Shown here in pieces: positions 10,819 through 21,177 of a stretch of DNA of 64,000 nt (positions are counted from its first letter, which is position 1; each line of letters starts with the position of its first letter). The position numbers and the translations under genes are program-made. Below the pieces are notes generated by a model. The model made no database searches, was not told the DNA's origin, and saw only the letters and a program-made list of their open reading frames with translations. Source of the stretch: Lucinisca nassula (Eukaryota; Mollusca; Bivalvia; Lucinida; Lucinidae); contig OY757015.1 in assembly GCA_963580285.1 (NCBI GenBank), positions 134,424,029 to 134,488,028 of the forward strand, in the 5' to 3' direction.

Positions 10819-11088
10819 GGGCCGCGACATACCAAAGTCGTTAAAAATGGTACTAGCTGCTCCTCGTTTGGCACTCAGATTTACGGGGTAGAGCTAGGAC
10901 TGGTCGATCCAGTGTCAGGATAATGTGACTGGGTGTGGTATCATGTAATGTGTCTGGGACATGATACTTCAGTGAGGCAGCACTATAAATGTGAGCATTG
11001 AGCTCCCTGTCGCAACCAGACACCGTCGTGATATGACTGAAAAATTGTTGAAAGCGACGTTAAACCCGAATTCACACACACACACACA
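10819..11088 (+). mobile_element. SINE family b, 5' truncated
   Basis: Same body as the full-length copy at 20667-20997 (GACATACCAAAGTCGTTAA, GGTAGAGCTAGGACTGGTCG, CTGTCGCAACCAGACACCGT, GCGACGTTAAACCC), but it lacks most of the tRNA-like head. It is flanked by a direct repeat CTCAAAGGAACAAA (10805-10818 and 11089-11102). It ends in an (AC)n run. It sits inside the hammerhead-bearing element and so is the youngest of the nested insertions. Confidence 0.85.
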
Positions 11089-11188
11089 CTCAAAGGAACA
11101 AAAGAAAAATATAAACTGCACTATGGTTGATGTACGGGGAGACGTTTTACGGCCGCCACACGGCACAACACCAGTTGCAGTGAAGGCA

Positions 11189-12114
11189 AATAAAAATCAA
11201 AAATGAGTCAGTTACATGACTACACACTCTAGCAAATCGAATTAATTGCGAAATATAAACGCCATAGGATGGCGCACGAGGAACATCACCATCCAAAAAA
11301 GGAAAATTTACAATCTCAAAATCAAAGTCATCGCGTTTATCATAAATTTTGCACGAAACAAATCCATCTACAATAGAAAGATGTAAATCCAAAAACGGGG
11401 CCTCGGTATCAGAAGAATTTGCTTTATTTAACTGAAGTTCTAGGGGGTAAATCTGACAGATCAAACCATCAAAATAGGTATTATCAATATTTAATATATC
11501 ATCTAAATATCTAGAAGTAGAGCTAAAAGCTTCAATAATTTCAGATTGGTTATCAATGGAAAGCGACAAAATGAAGTCTCTTTCATAACAATACAAGAAC
11601 AGATCAGCCACAAGAGGTGCGCAATTAGTACCCATCGGAATACCCACAATTTGTCTAAATAACTTAGTACCGAATCTAATATAAATATTGTCAAGAAGAA
11701 AGGTGAGGGCATCACACACTTTCTGACATGACCAAAGTGTATAATTCTTATGCTCTTTAGAAGTGAAAAATGCCAATCTGACATTACATGCAAGATAGAG
11801 AGAATCTTCTCTGTGAAAAGCCCATTCAATTAAATCATTAAGCTTTTTTTTTTAAGATTATGAGGAAGTGTAGTGTAAAGAGTGGAAAAATCGTAGGTAG
11901 ACAGACTAGAAGCACGAAAATGTCTAGATTTCAATTTATTTAAAACCTCATTCGAATTTTTTATAGACCAAAACAGATTTCTTCCTGATCTTTCAAAGAC
12001 TTTATCACAATATTTAATAACATGCGTTTTAATAGCAGTAAGACAGGAAGTTAATAATTTAGAAAGTTCAGTGGTAGTGCAAGAGCGTTGCAGTGCCATA
12101 CGGTAGTTATCTTG
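11189..12114 (-). pseudogene. Reverse transcriptase of the Penelope-like element (frameshifted)
   Basis: The RT catalytic core is readable. Finger/palm motif STYDFSTLYTTLPH at about 11895-11855; IPMGTNC with the following ADLFLYCYERDF at about 11645-11575; YLDDILNIDN at about 11510-11480, holding the two catalytic Asp. A downstream FLDLHLSI stretch follows. Codons are lost across the T run near 11844. The chain is interrupted after TDSF (about 11208) by a 636-bp insertion and resumes at about 10530. It would catalyse target-primed reverse transcription if intact; it is not intact. Confidence 0.8.
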
Positions 12115-14675
12115 GAGACTTGGCCTGTGTTTAACCCATGGAACACCAACCCAATACATTTTTCTGTCGTACTGGATAGCGTTCTCGGCCTTTCTTAAAG
12201 CAAGTTGGTCCTGCATTTGTACAATGGGCGTTGGATTCAAAGGTGAAGCTTCTTCATTTCCCAAAACCGTTTCGGATTGGAATTGACCTCTTCAATCTCC
12301 GACTGACCCCTGATAAAGTGTTTCTAACCTTTGTGTGTCGCTGGTGTTAAAGTTACCTATACATGTCCATCCCAATGGCGTTAATCTGGCTACCGGCTCA
12401 CCCGGTTGACCTCTCACCTCTTCGATCGCACTGTGAAGTTCAAGACAGTCCAGCCCTATTAAGATATCAACTATGGGTCTCTAAGCCGGAACGGGGAAGT
12501 CTATTTTCCTCAAATATGACCAGTTTGAACTGTAGTCATTCAAATGTATGACAGGCAGGTCACGTTCATATTTACTTTATGATCGATGCTCACAAGATTG
12601 AAACTTCCTGGTTTTGTTTCGAAGGTTTCGATCTGTCCATTAAGTACATTCACTGCTACCCTTTCCGTCCTGCCGTGTAGTCCAAGCTCCGCAGCAACGT
12701 CCGAGTTGAGGTACGTCTTGGTGCTTGCCTCGCCAAACAGCGCATTCACTTTTAGCGACCGGTCACCATTTCTCAGAATGACTGGTACAGTTCTGAGATC
12801 TATGAAGTCTGTCAGGGAATTGCTCTGCTTCACCATATCGATTTGCTCAGCGTGCGGCTGCTCTTTCCCCTCCGTCAGTTGGATCCGCCTGGAAAACACC
12901 TGGTTCGGTTCGGTGATCGCGTTGTCCCGGGTCGATACGTTTTGGTTCGAGTTGGTCCTTCGCGCTACTCGCCGATGGTTCAACCCTCCGATTATGCTGT
13001 GCAACAATCTATGACGGATTTCTTGACAGCCGTTTTTTCAACACGTTCGACTTTTGTATGCAGAGTTTCCCGAAATGTGCGTCACCAAGGCGATGGAAAC
13101 ATTGCTGCGACCGTTTCGCAATATTCCATCGTTCCTTTGGACTTTTCTGAGCAAATTTTTGGCATCTCCAAATCGCATGCCGCCCTCCGCAAACTTGACA
13201 TGGTGATTTCTCCGTACAGCGGCCATTCTGTGATTCACCAAAGAATGTTCTTTGGTTTCGGCCACTAGGCATCAACTGTGCTGGCTGTGGGTTGTCTGCT
13301 TTTCCTGCGAGTCCGTGCATTATTTCTGTCGCAATCGTTTGAAATTCCGCTTCTTGTATGACCCATTTTCGTAATGCAGCTACAGACCCAGTTATGTTGT
13401 TTTCAAATACCCATCTATGGTATCGCGGGAGTATCGACTCTGATAATTTTCTCTGTAGTTTTGTATAAAGAGACCCTTTCCGGAGTTCATGATCTTGTCC
13501 ATCTTCTTGCAAGTTTATTATGGCAATATCTAGCAGGTCTGCAAATTTTTCAAGGTCTTTAGCATTTCCGGTTCTTACTTGCTTAAATTATCCAAGTCCT
13601 CAAAGTATGCTGCGATCTGCCGCCTCTGGTCGCCATACTTCCGTTCACGCTGCTCTTTTGCTGCTCGTATGCCGTTGCAGAATGACCCAAGTTTTCGATC
13701 ACCTGCAGTGCTTCGCCGGATAAATATTGCCGTAATTGCAGCAACTTATACTCTGCTGTAGCCGGGGCATTGCCAATGCAGGCAAGAAATGCTGCTTTTC
13801 AGCTCTGATACTTTCGTTTATCGCCGTGGATTACTGGAATCTGCACACGCTTGAGTTGCCGCCACAAGTCATGCCCGATGGACGAAGCCTCCCGGTTACG
13901 TGTACGCGTTGGTTCATACTAGTCCCGACAAACTTGGATGCCTCCTAGTACTGTCCATATTTGACTGTTCGTATTTAGAATGACTTTCTTGACCAGTGTG
14001 AGTCATGTGGCTGTGTCTTTCATCAAAACCGCCAACCCGGACATTTCGGTTTCTACGCTCACTTTCGGTTGGTGTGCTATTCTGTGCTGCATGTGCTGTT
14101 TCGTGCGTGGTTTCGGAAGTATTATTCGATATTACAATTCCTACCTCGTCTTTCCGCTGTATCTCCGGTCGTTCTCTTTCGTTGGTTCCCGAAATGTTCA
14201 TTTGCTCAGTCATGTTAATCGACAAAAGGTCTGATGTCACACTGGATCGTTCATTATGCCGCGATTGAAGATATTCAGTGGCTGCTTCATAAGCGGAACT
14301 GGATTCGTCGTCGAGCTTTTCCGCCTCATTTGACACGCGCATACTTTTCTGCATTTCATTAATTCTAATATAAATCTCCGAAAAGTTTGTTAGAACATCT
14401 GCTACCAGCTCCGCGCACGAATCCATCCTCCGACAGGCATCCTGAACCTCATTACGGCTTGGCAGCTCTTGTTGAGCTAATAACCCGATCAATCTGTTTT
14501 TCGCCCGACTAAAACTCGACTTTACTCGGGCCTTGTCCTTCTTATATTCTGCTTCCAACTTCACGATGTTTTCTGCTGACCTCCGACCGTCCGTATTTTC
14601 CGATGACGCCATACTGAAGATAATCCGATTTTCACTAGTTATTCGATGTTAAACCTCGCCCTGCTACCAGTTTTG

Positions 14676-14923
14676 TTGCTCTGGTTTATCCCGATTATGG
14701 ATTGGCAACAAAATAAACGAAACTCCGATAGTGAGTTATACGATATTTTCTTCAGTAAAGTCCCTGCACAATAAATTTGCCTTAACGATCCTAAGATGGC
14801 GATAACTCTCTTAAAAAAACTGCTTGGCAACTAACGTTATAATTACCTCTCCTTGACGTTGCGCGTTAACGCATCGTCTTATGAATAATGTCTATTCATC
14901 TACACAGAAACCTCATATCCAGC
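14676..14923 (-). repeat. Probable 5' LTR of BEL/Pao copy 2, truncated
   Basis: Inverted counterpart of 5440-5690, beside the primer-binding-like CTGCTACCAG (14661-14670 on the plus strand). It stops at 14923, where satellite sequence begins, a few bases short of the presumed LTR start. No target-site duplication can be recognised at this edge. Confidence 0.55.
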
Positions 14924-16770
14924 ATCTCAAGGGAAGTTTTCCCGGGAAGAGGGTTTTCTTCTGGGGACTATAATGCAGCAAAGTGGGGCTCGGAATGTTT
15001 GAGGGAAGTGTCTTAAAATAATCGTTTATAGACAAATGACACGATGTTATTGATAAAAGATGCAGGAAACAGAGTCCCAGGGACGATATTTTCAATGCAT
15101 TTAGATGGGCGATTTTAGCTAACTGGCACACAAACAGGATTATATATACACAAATGCAGTTTAATCCGCCATGCATCACCTTCAGTCAGCCTGGTGTGTT
15201 AAATGTAAAATGCAATGTAATTACTGATAAAACACGCAGAAAACAGAGTCACAGGGACGATATTTTCAATGCAATTAGATGGGCGATTTACCTAATTGGG
15301 ACACAAACAGGATTATCCATATACAGACGAATAAGCTGTTACTAATTTTTCAATGCATCTCAAGAAAGTTTTCCCGGGAAGAGGGTTTTCTTCGGGGGAC
15401 TATAATGCAGCAAAATTGGGCTTGGAACGTTTTGGGGGAAGTGTCTTAAAATGCTCGTTTATAGACAAATGCCACGTAATTACTGATAAAACACGCAGGA
15501 AACAGAGTCCCAGGGACGATATTTCCAATGCATTTAGATGGGAATTTTTAGCTTACTGGGACACAAACAGGATTATATATACACAGACGAATAAGATGTT
15601 TCTAACTTATTTAATGCATCTCAAGGGAAATTTTCCCGGGGAGAGGGTTTTCTTCGGGGGGACTATAATGCAGCAAAATGGGGCTCGGAAATTTTTGGGG
15701 GAAGTGTCTTAAAATACTCGCTTATAGACAAATGCCACGTAATTACTGATAAAACACGCAGGAAACAGAGTCCCAGGGACGATATTTCCAATGCATTTAG
15801 ATGGGAAATTTTAGCTTACTGGGACACAAACAGGATTATATATACACAGACGAATAAGATGTTTCTAACTTATTTAATGCATCTCAAGGGAAATTTTCCC
15901 GGGGAGAGGGTTTTCTTCGGGGGGACTATAATGCAGCAAAATGGGGCTCGGAAATTTTTGGGGGAAGTGTCTTAAAATACTCGCTTATAGACAAATGCCA
16001 CGTAATTACTGATAAAACACGCAGGAAACAGAGTCCCAGGGACGATATTTTCAGTGCATTTAGATGGGCAATTTTAGCTTACTGGGACACAAACAGGGTT
16101 TATTATACAGAGATGCAGTTTATTCCGTTATGCATAAGCCACAATCAGTGTGTTGAATGATAAAATACCATGTAGTTACTGATATAACCCGCAGAAAACA
16201 GAGGCCCAGGGAAGCTATTTCTAATGCATTTAAATGGGCAATTTTAGCTATCTGGGCATAAACAGGATCATATATATACAGACGAGTAGGATGTTATAAG
16301 CTTTTGTAATGCATCTGAATGGACGTTTTCCCGGGAAGAGGGTTTTCTTCGGGGGACTTTGATGCAGCAAAATGGGATTCGGAATGGTTTTGGGGAAGTG
16401 TCTTAAAATAATCGCTTATAGACAAATGCCACGTAATTACTGATTAAACACGCAGGAAACAAAAGTCCCAGGCACGATATTTTCAATGCATTTAGACCGG
16501 AAATTTTAGCTAACTGGGACACAAACAGGATTATATAATTATACACAGATGCAGTTTATTCCGTTATGCATAAGCTACAATCAGTGTGTTGAATGATAAA
16601 CTGCCATGTAATGTGATATACGAGGCAGAAAACCGAGTCCCAGGGACGTTATTTTCAATGCATTTGGATGGTCGATTGTTGCTGACTGGGACACCTGCAG
16701 GATTATATATATAAATATAAATGCAGTTTATTCCGTTATATATCACCTACAATCAGGCAACAACATAATC
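14924..16770 (+). repeat. Satellite array, ~262-bp unit with ~432-bp longer forms
   Basis: The landmark TTTTCCCGGGRAGAGGGTTT occurs at about 14938, 15370, 15632, 15896 and 16328, giving spacings of 432, 262, 264 and 432. The longer units carry an extra block with ATGCAGTTTATTCCGTTATG. Two adjacent 263-bp units (from 15607 and 15870) are almost identical, so they duplicated recently. Each unit holds one or two copies of CTGGGACACAAACAGGATT, which resembles the terminal repeat of the enclosing block. There are no convincing genes in it. Confidence 0.85.
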
Positions 16771-17345
16771 TGCGCATATTTAAATTTATATATTTTACGG
16801 GATAAGTCACATTTTTATAACTACATGAATTTCACATAAATGCAATATATATTGATGCAGTTTATTCCATAAGTTATCATATTTTAGCAGGTAACAACAC
16901 AACTATTGTCACATTGATTTTTTTATCTTTTATGGAATAAATCGCATATACACAATTGTAGTGTGTACGTGCGTGCGCGCGTGTGTGTGTGTGTGATAAG
17001 TGCATAAAATAATGTTGCAGTTTATTCCGTTATGTGTCATTTTAGACGGCAACAATGCAACCATTCACAATTTTATATTTTTACGGAATAAATCGCATAT
17101 TTCAGCATGGGTGTAGCATAAATGGTATCTATAATGCTGCAATTATTCCGTTATGTACAATCTTTTAGCAGGGAACAACACGAGTTCTCACATTTATATT
17201 CGTATTTTTACGGAATACATCTATATAATTATAACGTGTATGACATAAATGAAATGTATAATGATGCCTTTTATTCCTTTTCGTTTCGTCTTAAACCAGT
17301 TAATATGGTCAGAATTAAATGTCAATTAACGGAATAAATCGCGTT
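16700..17345 (+). repeat. Degenerate tandem repeat, unit ~120-155 bp, with GCAGTTTATTCCGTTAT
   Basis: The phrase GCAGTTTATTCCGTTAT, or a close form, recurs at 16726, 16855, 17012, 17133 and 17263. Each is paired with a downstream TTACGGAATAAATCGCAT that partly complements it. A (GT)n run lies near 16967-16995. The same phrase is embedded in the longer satellite units to the left, so the two arrays are related. No gene is seen. Confidence 0.65.
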
Positions 17346-17593
17346 TGGACAGTGACAGTAAATTAATGTGAACATATTTCATTATCAATGCGGTCTGCAG
17401 TCATTATACGCGCATGTTTTGCAATGTGCCGAATCGACGCGGAGGAATATGAGCTGTCTTCTGCGCATGCGCAAACTCAAATCAAGCGCATTATGACACA
17501 GATTGACCGAACTGCTAAGTTTAATGTGTTTTAGAAATTTTGTGTTTCACTTAGAAAATAGTGTCCCGGCTGGGACGCAAACAGGATATTGCC

Positions 17594-17601
17594 GAGAAAA
17601 G
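17594..17601. repeat. 8-bp direct repeat, right
   Basis: GAGAAAAG, identical to 4836-4843, directly outside the right terminal inverted repeat (17550-17593). Confidence 0.65.
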
Positions 17602-17841
17602 TAGTCCGGGCTGCTACTGTGAAATAACACGGTCACTGTGAAAATATCACATTTATTTGTTTCAGATATGCATTGATTTCACTGCTATGTTTAAAATAAA
17701 TGTTCTTGTAATGCTTGATATTATTCTTCAGCTACTGGTGGGCCCAGCTATTCAACAACGACTTACTGGGGGATCGACCCCGGTCTTTTGGGTTATGGTA
17801 TGTGCAAGATTTACACTATTATATATGGGAAACAACAAGCA

Positions 17842-18122
17842 CATTACGAAAACACGCCTATACAAATACATTGTAAACTTTACCGCCGAAAAATCGATAA
17901 TTTTCAGATGAACTATTGTGATATTTGTCTTATTTCTGCTTAAAATATAGATTGTGGGCACTCGTTAGAACCGCCTCATCGAGGCGGTTCTAACGAGTAC
18001 CCACAAACTATATTTTAGAGCAGAAATAAGAAAAATAAGGTTTACCCCTGTAAACCCCAGTTTTACTGTATAACAGGGGGTTCAAGGGGGTCAAAATATT
18101 ATATAGGCGTATTTTCGTGATG
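17842..18122 (+). mobile_element. MITE family 1, copy E
   Basis: Left end CATTACGAAAACACGCC, right end AGGCGTATTTTCGTGATG. The central palindrome is near perfect: GAACCGCCTC/GAGGCGGTTC within GGGCACTCG and CGAGTACCC (about 17955-18003). Confidence 0.85.
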
Positions 18123-18135
18123 AAAATGGCTGTTC

Positions 18136-18449
18136 AACACGAAAACATGCCTATGGAATTCTGACCCCTTTAAACTCCACGTTTATATAATAAAACTGAG
18201 GTTTACATGTGTATACAATATTTTCTTATTTCTGCTCAAACACATAGAGAGTGGGTACTCGTTAGAACCGCTTCACCGTGGCCGTTCTAACGTGTACCCA
18301 TTAACTATGATTGTGCAAAACGTAAAAAAATATCAGTCTTTTTTGTATGATTTTTTCTTTTATTTATTTATTTTATTTTGTTTATTTTTATTTTTTTCTT
18401 TTTGTTGGCAAAATGTTCAATATATTTGATTAGGCGTGTTTTCGTAATG
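18136..18449 (-). mobile_element. MITE family 1, copy F, diverged and inverted
   Basis: Starts AACACGAAAACATGCCTATG and ends TTAGGCGTGTTTTCGTAATG. The hairpin core is degenerate (GAACCGCTTCACC / GGCCGTTC, 18262-18292). A T-rich low-complexity run lies at 18340-18410. It sits 14 bp from copy E in opposite orientation. Confidence 0.7.
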
Positions 18450-18459
18450 TTACATCAGG

Positions 18460-18715
18460 GAAACATACGTGTATTGTAATACTTTTTTGCGTGCTTGTAA
18501 AAATGACACTTTGCTTCTCAAAATTTGCCGGATACATGTATATTTCTTATTTCTTTCTAAACATCGATTGTATGTACTATGTAGAATCGGTCCAAACGCA
18601 TTCTATGATTCTGAGCAAGAATAGGTAAAAAAATCATACCACTGCAACCCCCATTTTGTCTATATAAGGGTGGATTTACAGGGGTCTTCATTTCACGCGC
18701 TGGTCAACGTGATGG
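18460..18715 (+). mobile_element. MITE family 2 remnant
   Basis: The right end, GGTCTTCATTTCACG followed by CAACGTGATGG, and the preceding TATATAAGGGTGGATTTACA match family 2. The central hairpin has decayed and the left end is uncertain. Confidence 0.5.
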
Positions 18716-18764
18716 TGCATGCGCGCTCTGCCTCTTAAGGTCTACGAGTTACCTTAACTAATAA

Positions 18765-18985
18765 TATATCTTATGTAACAAGATATCTTATAAAGCATTT
18801 AGATATCTTATATAGTATATAAGATTTCTTATATGGGGTATGAGATATATTATATGAGATATCTTATATTTTGTATAACATTAGATGTCTTAAATGATAT
18901 ATAAGACATCTTTATGCGATCTTATTTAGCAAGTCACATATATCTTATTTGACAAAGCAGATCTCGTATCTTATATAATTTTGAG
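18765..18985. repeat. A/T-rich array of AGATATCTTATAT palindromes
   Basis: Short degenerate repeats built on the self-complementary word AAGATATCTT, with TATATAAGAT spacers, fill this stretch. Similar material returns at 21940-22475. Confidence 0.7.
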
Positions 18986-18989
18986 AGAA

Positions 18990-19394
18990 CATAAAAACAG
19001 ATTTAAATAAAAGTCTCACTTTCTCACTTTGCCAGTAATTATCGTCACTGTACATACATTGTCGTCATCATCATCACCATCATTATAATTACAATTATTA
19101 TTTTAATATTCAGTATTACTAATGCTGTCTTCGTTGCTCGATAGCTCAGTGTTGGTCTGTTTGCCGAGTGTTTGTGTGGCTAGTGCTACGTTATTTATTA
19201 GAAAGATCCATATGCGGATGCTTAAACAATTCTACGACTTGATTATGAAAATGGCAACGATTGTATAGGGTGTATGATTGACCAGTCAAAGTGGTCAGGA
19301 GCTTTTAGTCTCTTTGCTATGACGCTCTACTAGAGATCCAGGGGAACCTGGTTCGAACCCCCGTCGGGGCACTCGACGGTTGGTCTATATCTCC
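18990..19394. other. Unassigned stretch with tRNA-like fragments
   Basis: Contains a trinucleotide-rich run (GTCGTCATCATCATCACC, 19061-19082). Two tRNA-like pieces are present: GATAGCTCAGTGTTGG at 19140, resembling an A box, and GGTTCGAACCCCCG at about 19352, resembling a B box. They are some 200 bp apart, too far for a tRNA gene, so I read them as SINE debris. Confidence 0.4.
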
Positions 19395-19407
19395 TCCTAC
19401 TACATTT

Positions 19408-19699
19408 GTTTTGTTTGTTTGTTTGATTTGAGGTTTAACGTCCCCGTCAACACTGTAAAGGTCATTTTGAAGACGTTGCTTCCAATTTTGTGGGACTTTG
19501 ACCCGACAATGAAATGAAATGACATCTCAACCCCTGCCGCCCAATGAAACCAATAGGGTTTATAAGCATGGACGGTCCGACTCGCACCGCTTTGCCTGGG
19601 TAGGCTTAGATCCTCTTAGCGGTTTACCAGTACTCGTGTGCGGGTCAGTGAAGCATCATGCAGCCAGTCTATTTCTTCAAGCCCCGATGGGCGGGGCCG
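19408..19699 (-). mobile_element. SINE-like retroposon family a, near full length
   Basis: Read on the minus strand it starts with GGCCCCGCCCATCGGGGCTT, passes ACACGAGTACTGGTAAACCG and GACCGTCCATGCTTATAAAC, and ends with TTGACGGGGACGTTAAACC and CAAATCAAACAAAC repeats. A 13-bp direct repeat TCCTACTACATTT flanks it (19395-19407, 19700-19712). There is no tRNA-like head, so it is either a non-tRNA SINE or a LINE 3' tail. It is the best-preserved of eight copies here. Confidence 0.8.
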
Positions 19700-19965
19700 T
19701 CCTACTACATTTTGTGTCGTGACCTGAGCACAGAGAGCCAAGCTATATATGGTCAAGGAGTTATAATAAGAGGCTGGGAAAGTATAATAAAATACATTCC
19801 CCGAACTAAGGGTCATAAATTTTAATTTCCCCTTGTTTAACACTAAAATGCGATTCCTTAGTTTTAAAATTAGTTTTGGGCAACACTGCTAGATGCAGAT
19901 CAATTTCAATAAGCTCAACGTTTTTGCTTCACTCCGTCCCTCACACATCCAGTGCCAACCTGACC

Positions 19966-20145
19966 AGGGCCTCCGTGGCCTAGTGGATAAGAGCGCTGAC
20001 TCTTTGCCATTAGGTCTCTCATCGCTGTGGTTCGAGCCTGGCTCGGGTCATATGTGAGACGCCAAGTTCTGCAACGGAATGGCAGGTGTTTTTTTTTTCG
20101 GGCACTCCGGTTTTCGCTACCCCTGATAAAGATCAGACCATAATT
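19966..20145 (+). mobile_element. tRNA-derived SINE family d
   Basis: Head GGGCCTCCGTGGCCTAGTGG with A box TGGCCTAGTGG and B box GGTTCGAGCC (about 20032). The body ACGCCAAGTTCTGCAACGGA follows. The anticodon arm is unconvincing and the loop is long, so this is a SINE and not a tRNA gene. A T10 run sits at 20090-20099. Confidence 0.55.
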
Positions 20146-20169
20146 TAAAGTATAGTTGCTGGGTACGGA

Positions 20170-21175
20170 TTTACTATTTACCCCCTATTAAAAGAGATTA
20201 ATCCATATTTCGACTTAATTATATCAAACATTCAGCCCAATCATTCATATCTTTATTTCGAATTATGGTTATCCATTATTCTAATTATTGATATCATTTA
20301 ATCAAATAATACAATCATTCACTTCCATCATTCAAATTATTGTTATTATAAAGTCGGATCATGAATATCGTTAGTTTGAATTATGGATATCCATAAGTCA
20401 CCTAAATTATTGATATCACAAATTTGATATCATAAACCTGACTTATTTATTGATATCCATTATTGGAAGTAGTGGCTCAAGTATTTATGTTTATTGTCCG
20501 CACATATTAATTATAGATATACATAACTAAAATAGTGATATCAATAAATCCGCCGAATTATCAAAAGATCTATAATTAAAAAAGTGATACCATTTATTCG
20601 AATTTAAGATATTCAGATATCTCAGTGGTTTATGGATATTATTAATTTGAATTATTGATATCCGTACACCGGCCCCGATAGCTCAGTTGGTAGAGTGTCC
20701 GCTCCGGGGAACGGGAGGTCACGGGTTGGATACCGGGCCGTGACATACCAAAGTCGTTAAGAATGGTACTAACTGCTCCTCGCTTGGCACTCAGATTTAC
20801 GGGGTAGAGCTAGGACTGGTCGACCCAGTGTCAGGATAATGTGACTGGGTGCGGTATCATGGAATGTGTCTGGGACATGATACTTCAGCGAGGCAGCACT
20901 AAAAAAGTGAGCATTGAGCTCCCTGTCGCAACCAGACACCGTCGTGATATGACTGAAAAATTGTTGAAAGCGACGTTAAACCCGCACTCAAACACACATT
21001 GATATCCGTAATTATATTTAATTATATTGATGATTTGCATTTGTGATATCAGTAAATAAGAGATATCCATAAATAGATTAATTGATATCAGTAACTTGAG
21101 ATCTAAGATGTTCATGAATTATTTGGTTTATTGGATATCAATATTTCGAAAGATTGATGTCTATTATTCGAATTA
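20170..21175. repeat. A/T-rich array of TTATTGATATC-type units, split by two SINEs
   Basis: Degenerate units of roughly 25-40 bp carrying GATATC (ATTATTGATATCC, ATTCGAATTATGGATATCC). SINE b lies at 20667-20997, and a SINE c copy inserts at the right edge (21178-21340), after which the array continues to about 21370. No gene is seen. Confidence 0.7.
20667..20997 (+). mobile_element. SINE family b, full length, tRNA-derived
   Basis: tRNA-like head GGCCCCGATAGCTCAGTTGG with B box CGGGTTGGATACCGG. The long body is shared with 10819-11088 and the 3' tail is AAGCGACGTTAAACCCGCAC then TCAAACACAC. A 13-bp direct repeat ATTGATATCCGTA (20654-20666, 20998-21010) shows retroposition into the A/T array. 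It has internal Pol III promoter boxes (A box TAGCTCAGTTGG). Confidence 0.88.
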
Positions 21176-21177
21176 TG

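Larger units (their letters stand above)
10553..11188 (-). mobile_element. Hammerhead-bearing non-autonomous retroelement inserted in the Penelope-like element
   Basis: A 636-bp insertion flanked by a 19-bp direct repeat (AATAAAAATCAAAAATGAG at 10534-10552 and 11189-11207). Removing the nested SINE leaves about 350 bp. On the minus strand it opens with CACTGCAACTGGTGTTGTGC and GGCGGCCGTAAAACGTC, as does the element at 131-372, and near its 3' end it carries a type-I hammerhead ribozyme. Hammerheads of this kind are known from Penelope-like elements and from small animal retrozymes; membership is inferred from the motif and the context. Confidence 0.65.
9576..12116 (-). mobile_element. Penelope-like retroelement inserted in BEL copy 2
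   Basis: Minus-strand order: N-terminal RT part (about 12110-11835, STYDFSTLYTTLPH), RT catalytic part (11776-11205, GIPMGTNCAPLVADLFL and YLDDIL), an insertion (10553-11188), the C-terminal region (10530-10135, KIILRYKKIGYNMDIIRQTA), then a non-coding 3' segment (10120-9576). It is 5' truncated. A frameshift lies at a T10 run (about 11844-11853). No GIY-YIG endonuclease domain was recognised. The RT motifs, with an IPMG box and a YxDD box, are typical of Penelope-like elements. It interrupts BEL after GGCACTGCAACG. Confidence 0.82.
8791..14612 (-). pseudogene. BEL/Pao retrotransposon polyprotein, copy 2, interrupted by Penelope-like insertions
   Basis: Reads on the minus strand from an ATG at 14612. 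Its first open segment (13914-14612) is longer than in copy 1 and keeps the frame that copy 1 lost. Gag-like, zinc-knuckle (about 13060-13180) and protease-like (12540-12830) segments follow, with several shifts. At the protease motif copy 1 has LLDEAST and copy 2 has LFGEAST, so the catalytic Asp is replaced here. After MALQ (about 12117) the frame runs into a Penelope-like element. BEL sequence resumes at 9573-9375, is interrupted by another Penelope 3' fragment, and ends with 24 bases at 8814-8791. The two BEL copies are about 95 percent identical by eye and carry different mutations. Confidence 0.82.
4844..17593. mobile_element. 12.75-kb block bounded by ~45-bp terminal inverted repeats (composite transposon)
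   Basis: The left end reads GGCAATATCCTGTTTGCGTC then CCAGGTGGGACAC. The right end (17550-17593), read on the minus strand, begins with the same 24 bases and stays similar for about 45. An 8-bp direct repeat flanks both ends. Inside are a palindromic MITE, the two fused BEL/Pao halves, a Penelope-like element with further insertions, and a satellite. No transposase was recognised. An 8-bp duplication fits hAT and some other cut-and-paste superfamilies, but the GGCAATA terminus is not one I can assign. The size may reflect later insertions into a small non-autonomous element. Confidence 0.65.

Noticed and set aside
20667..20745. Possible tRNA gene (GATAGCTCAGTTGG)
   Set aside because: It continues into a 330-bp SINE flanked by a target-site duplication, and the same body occurs elsewhere without this head.
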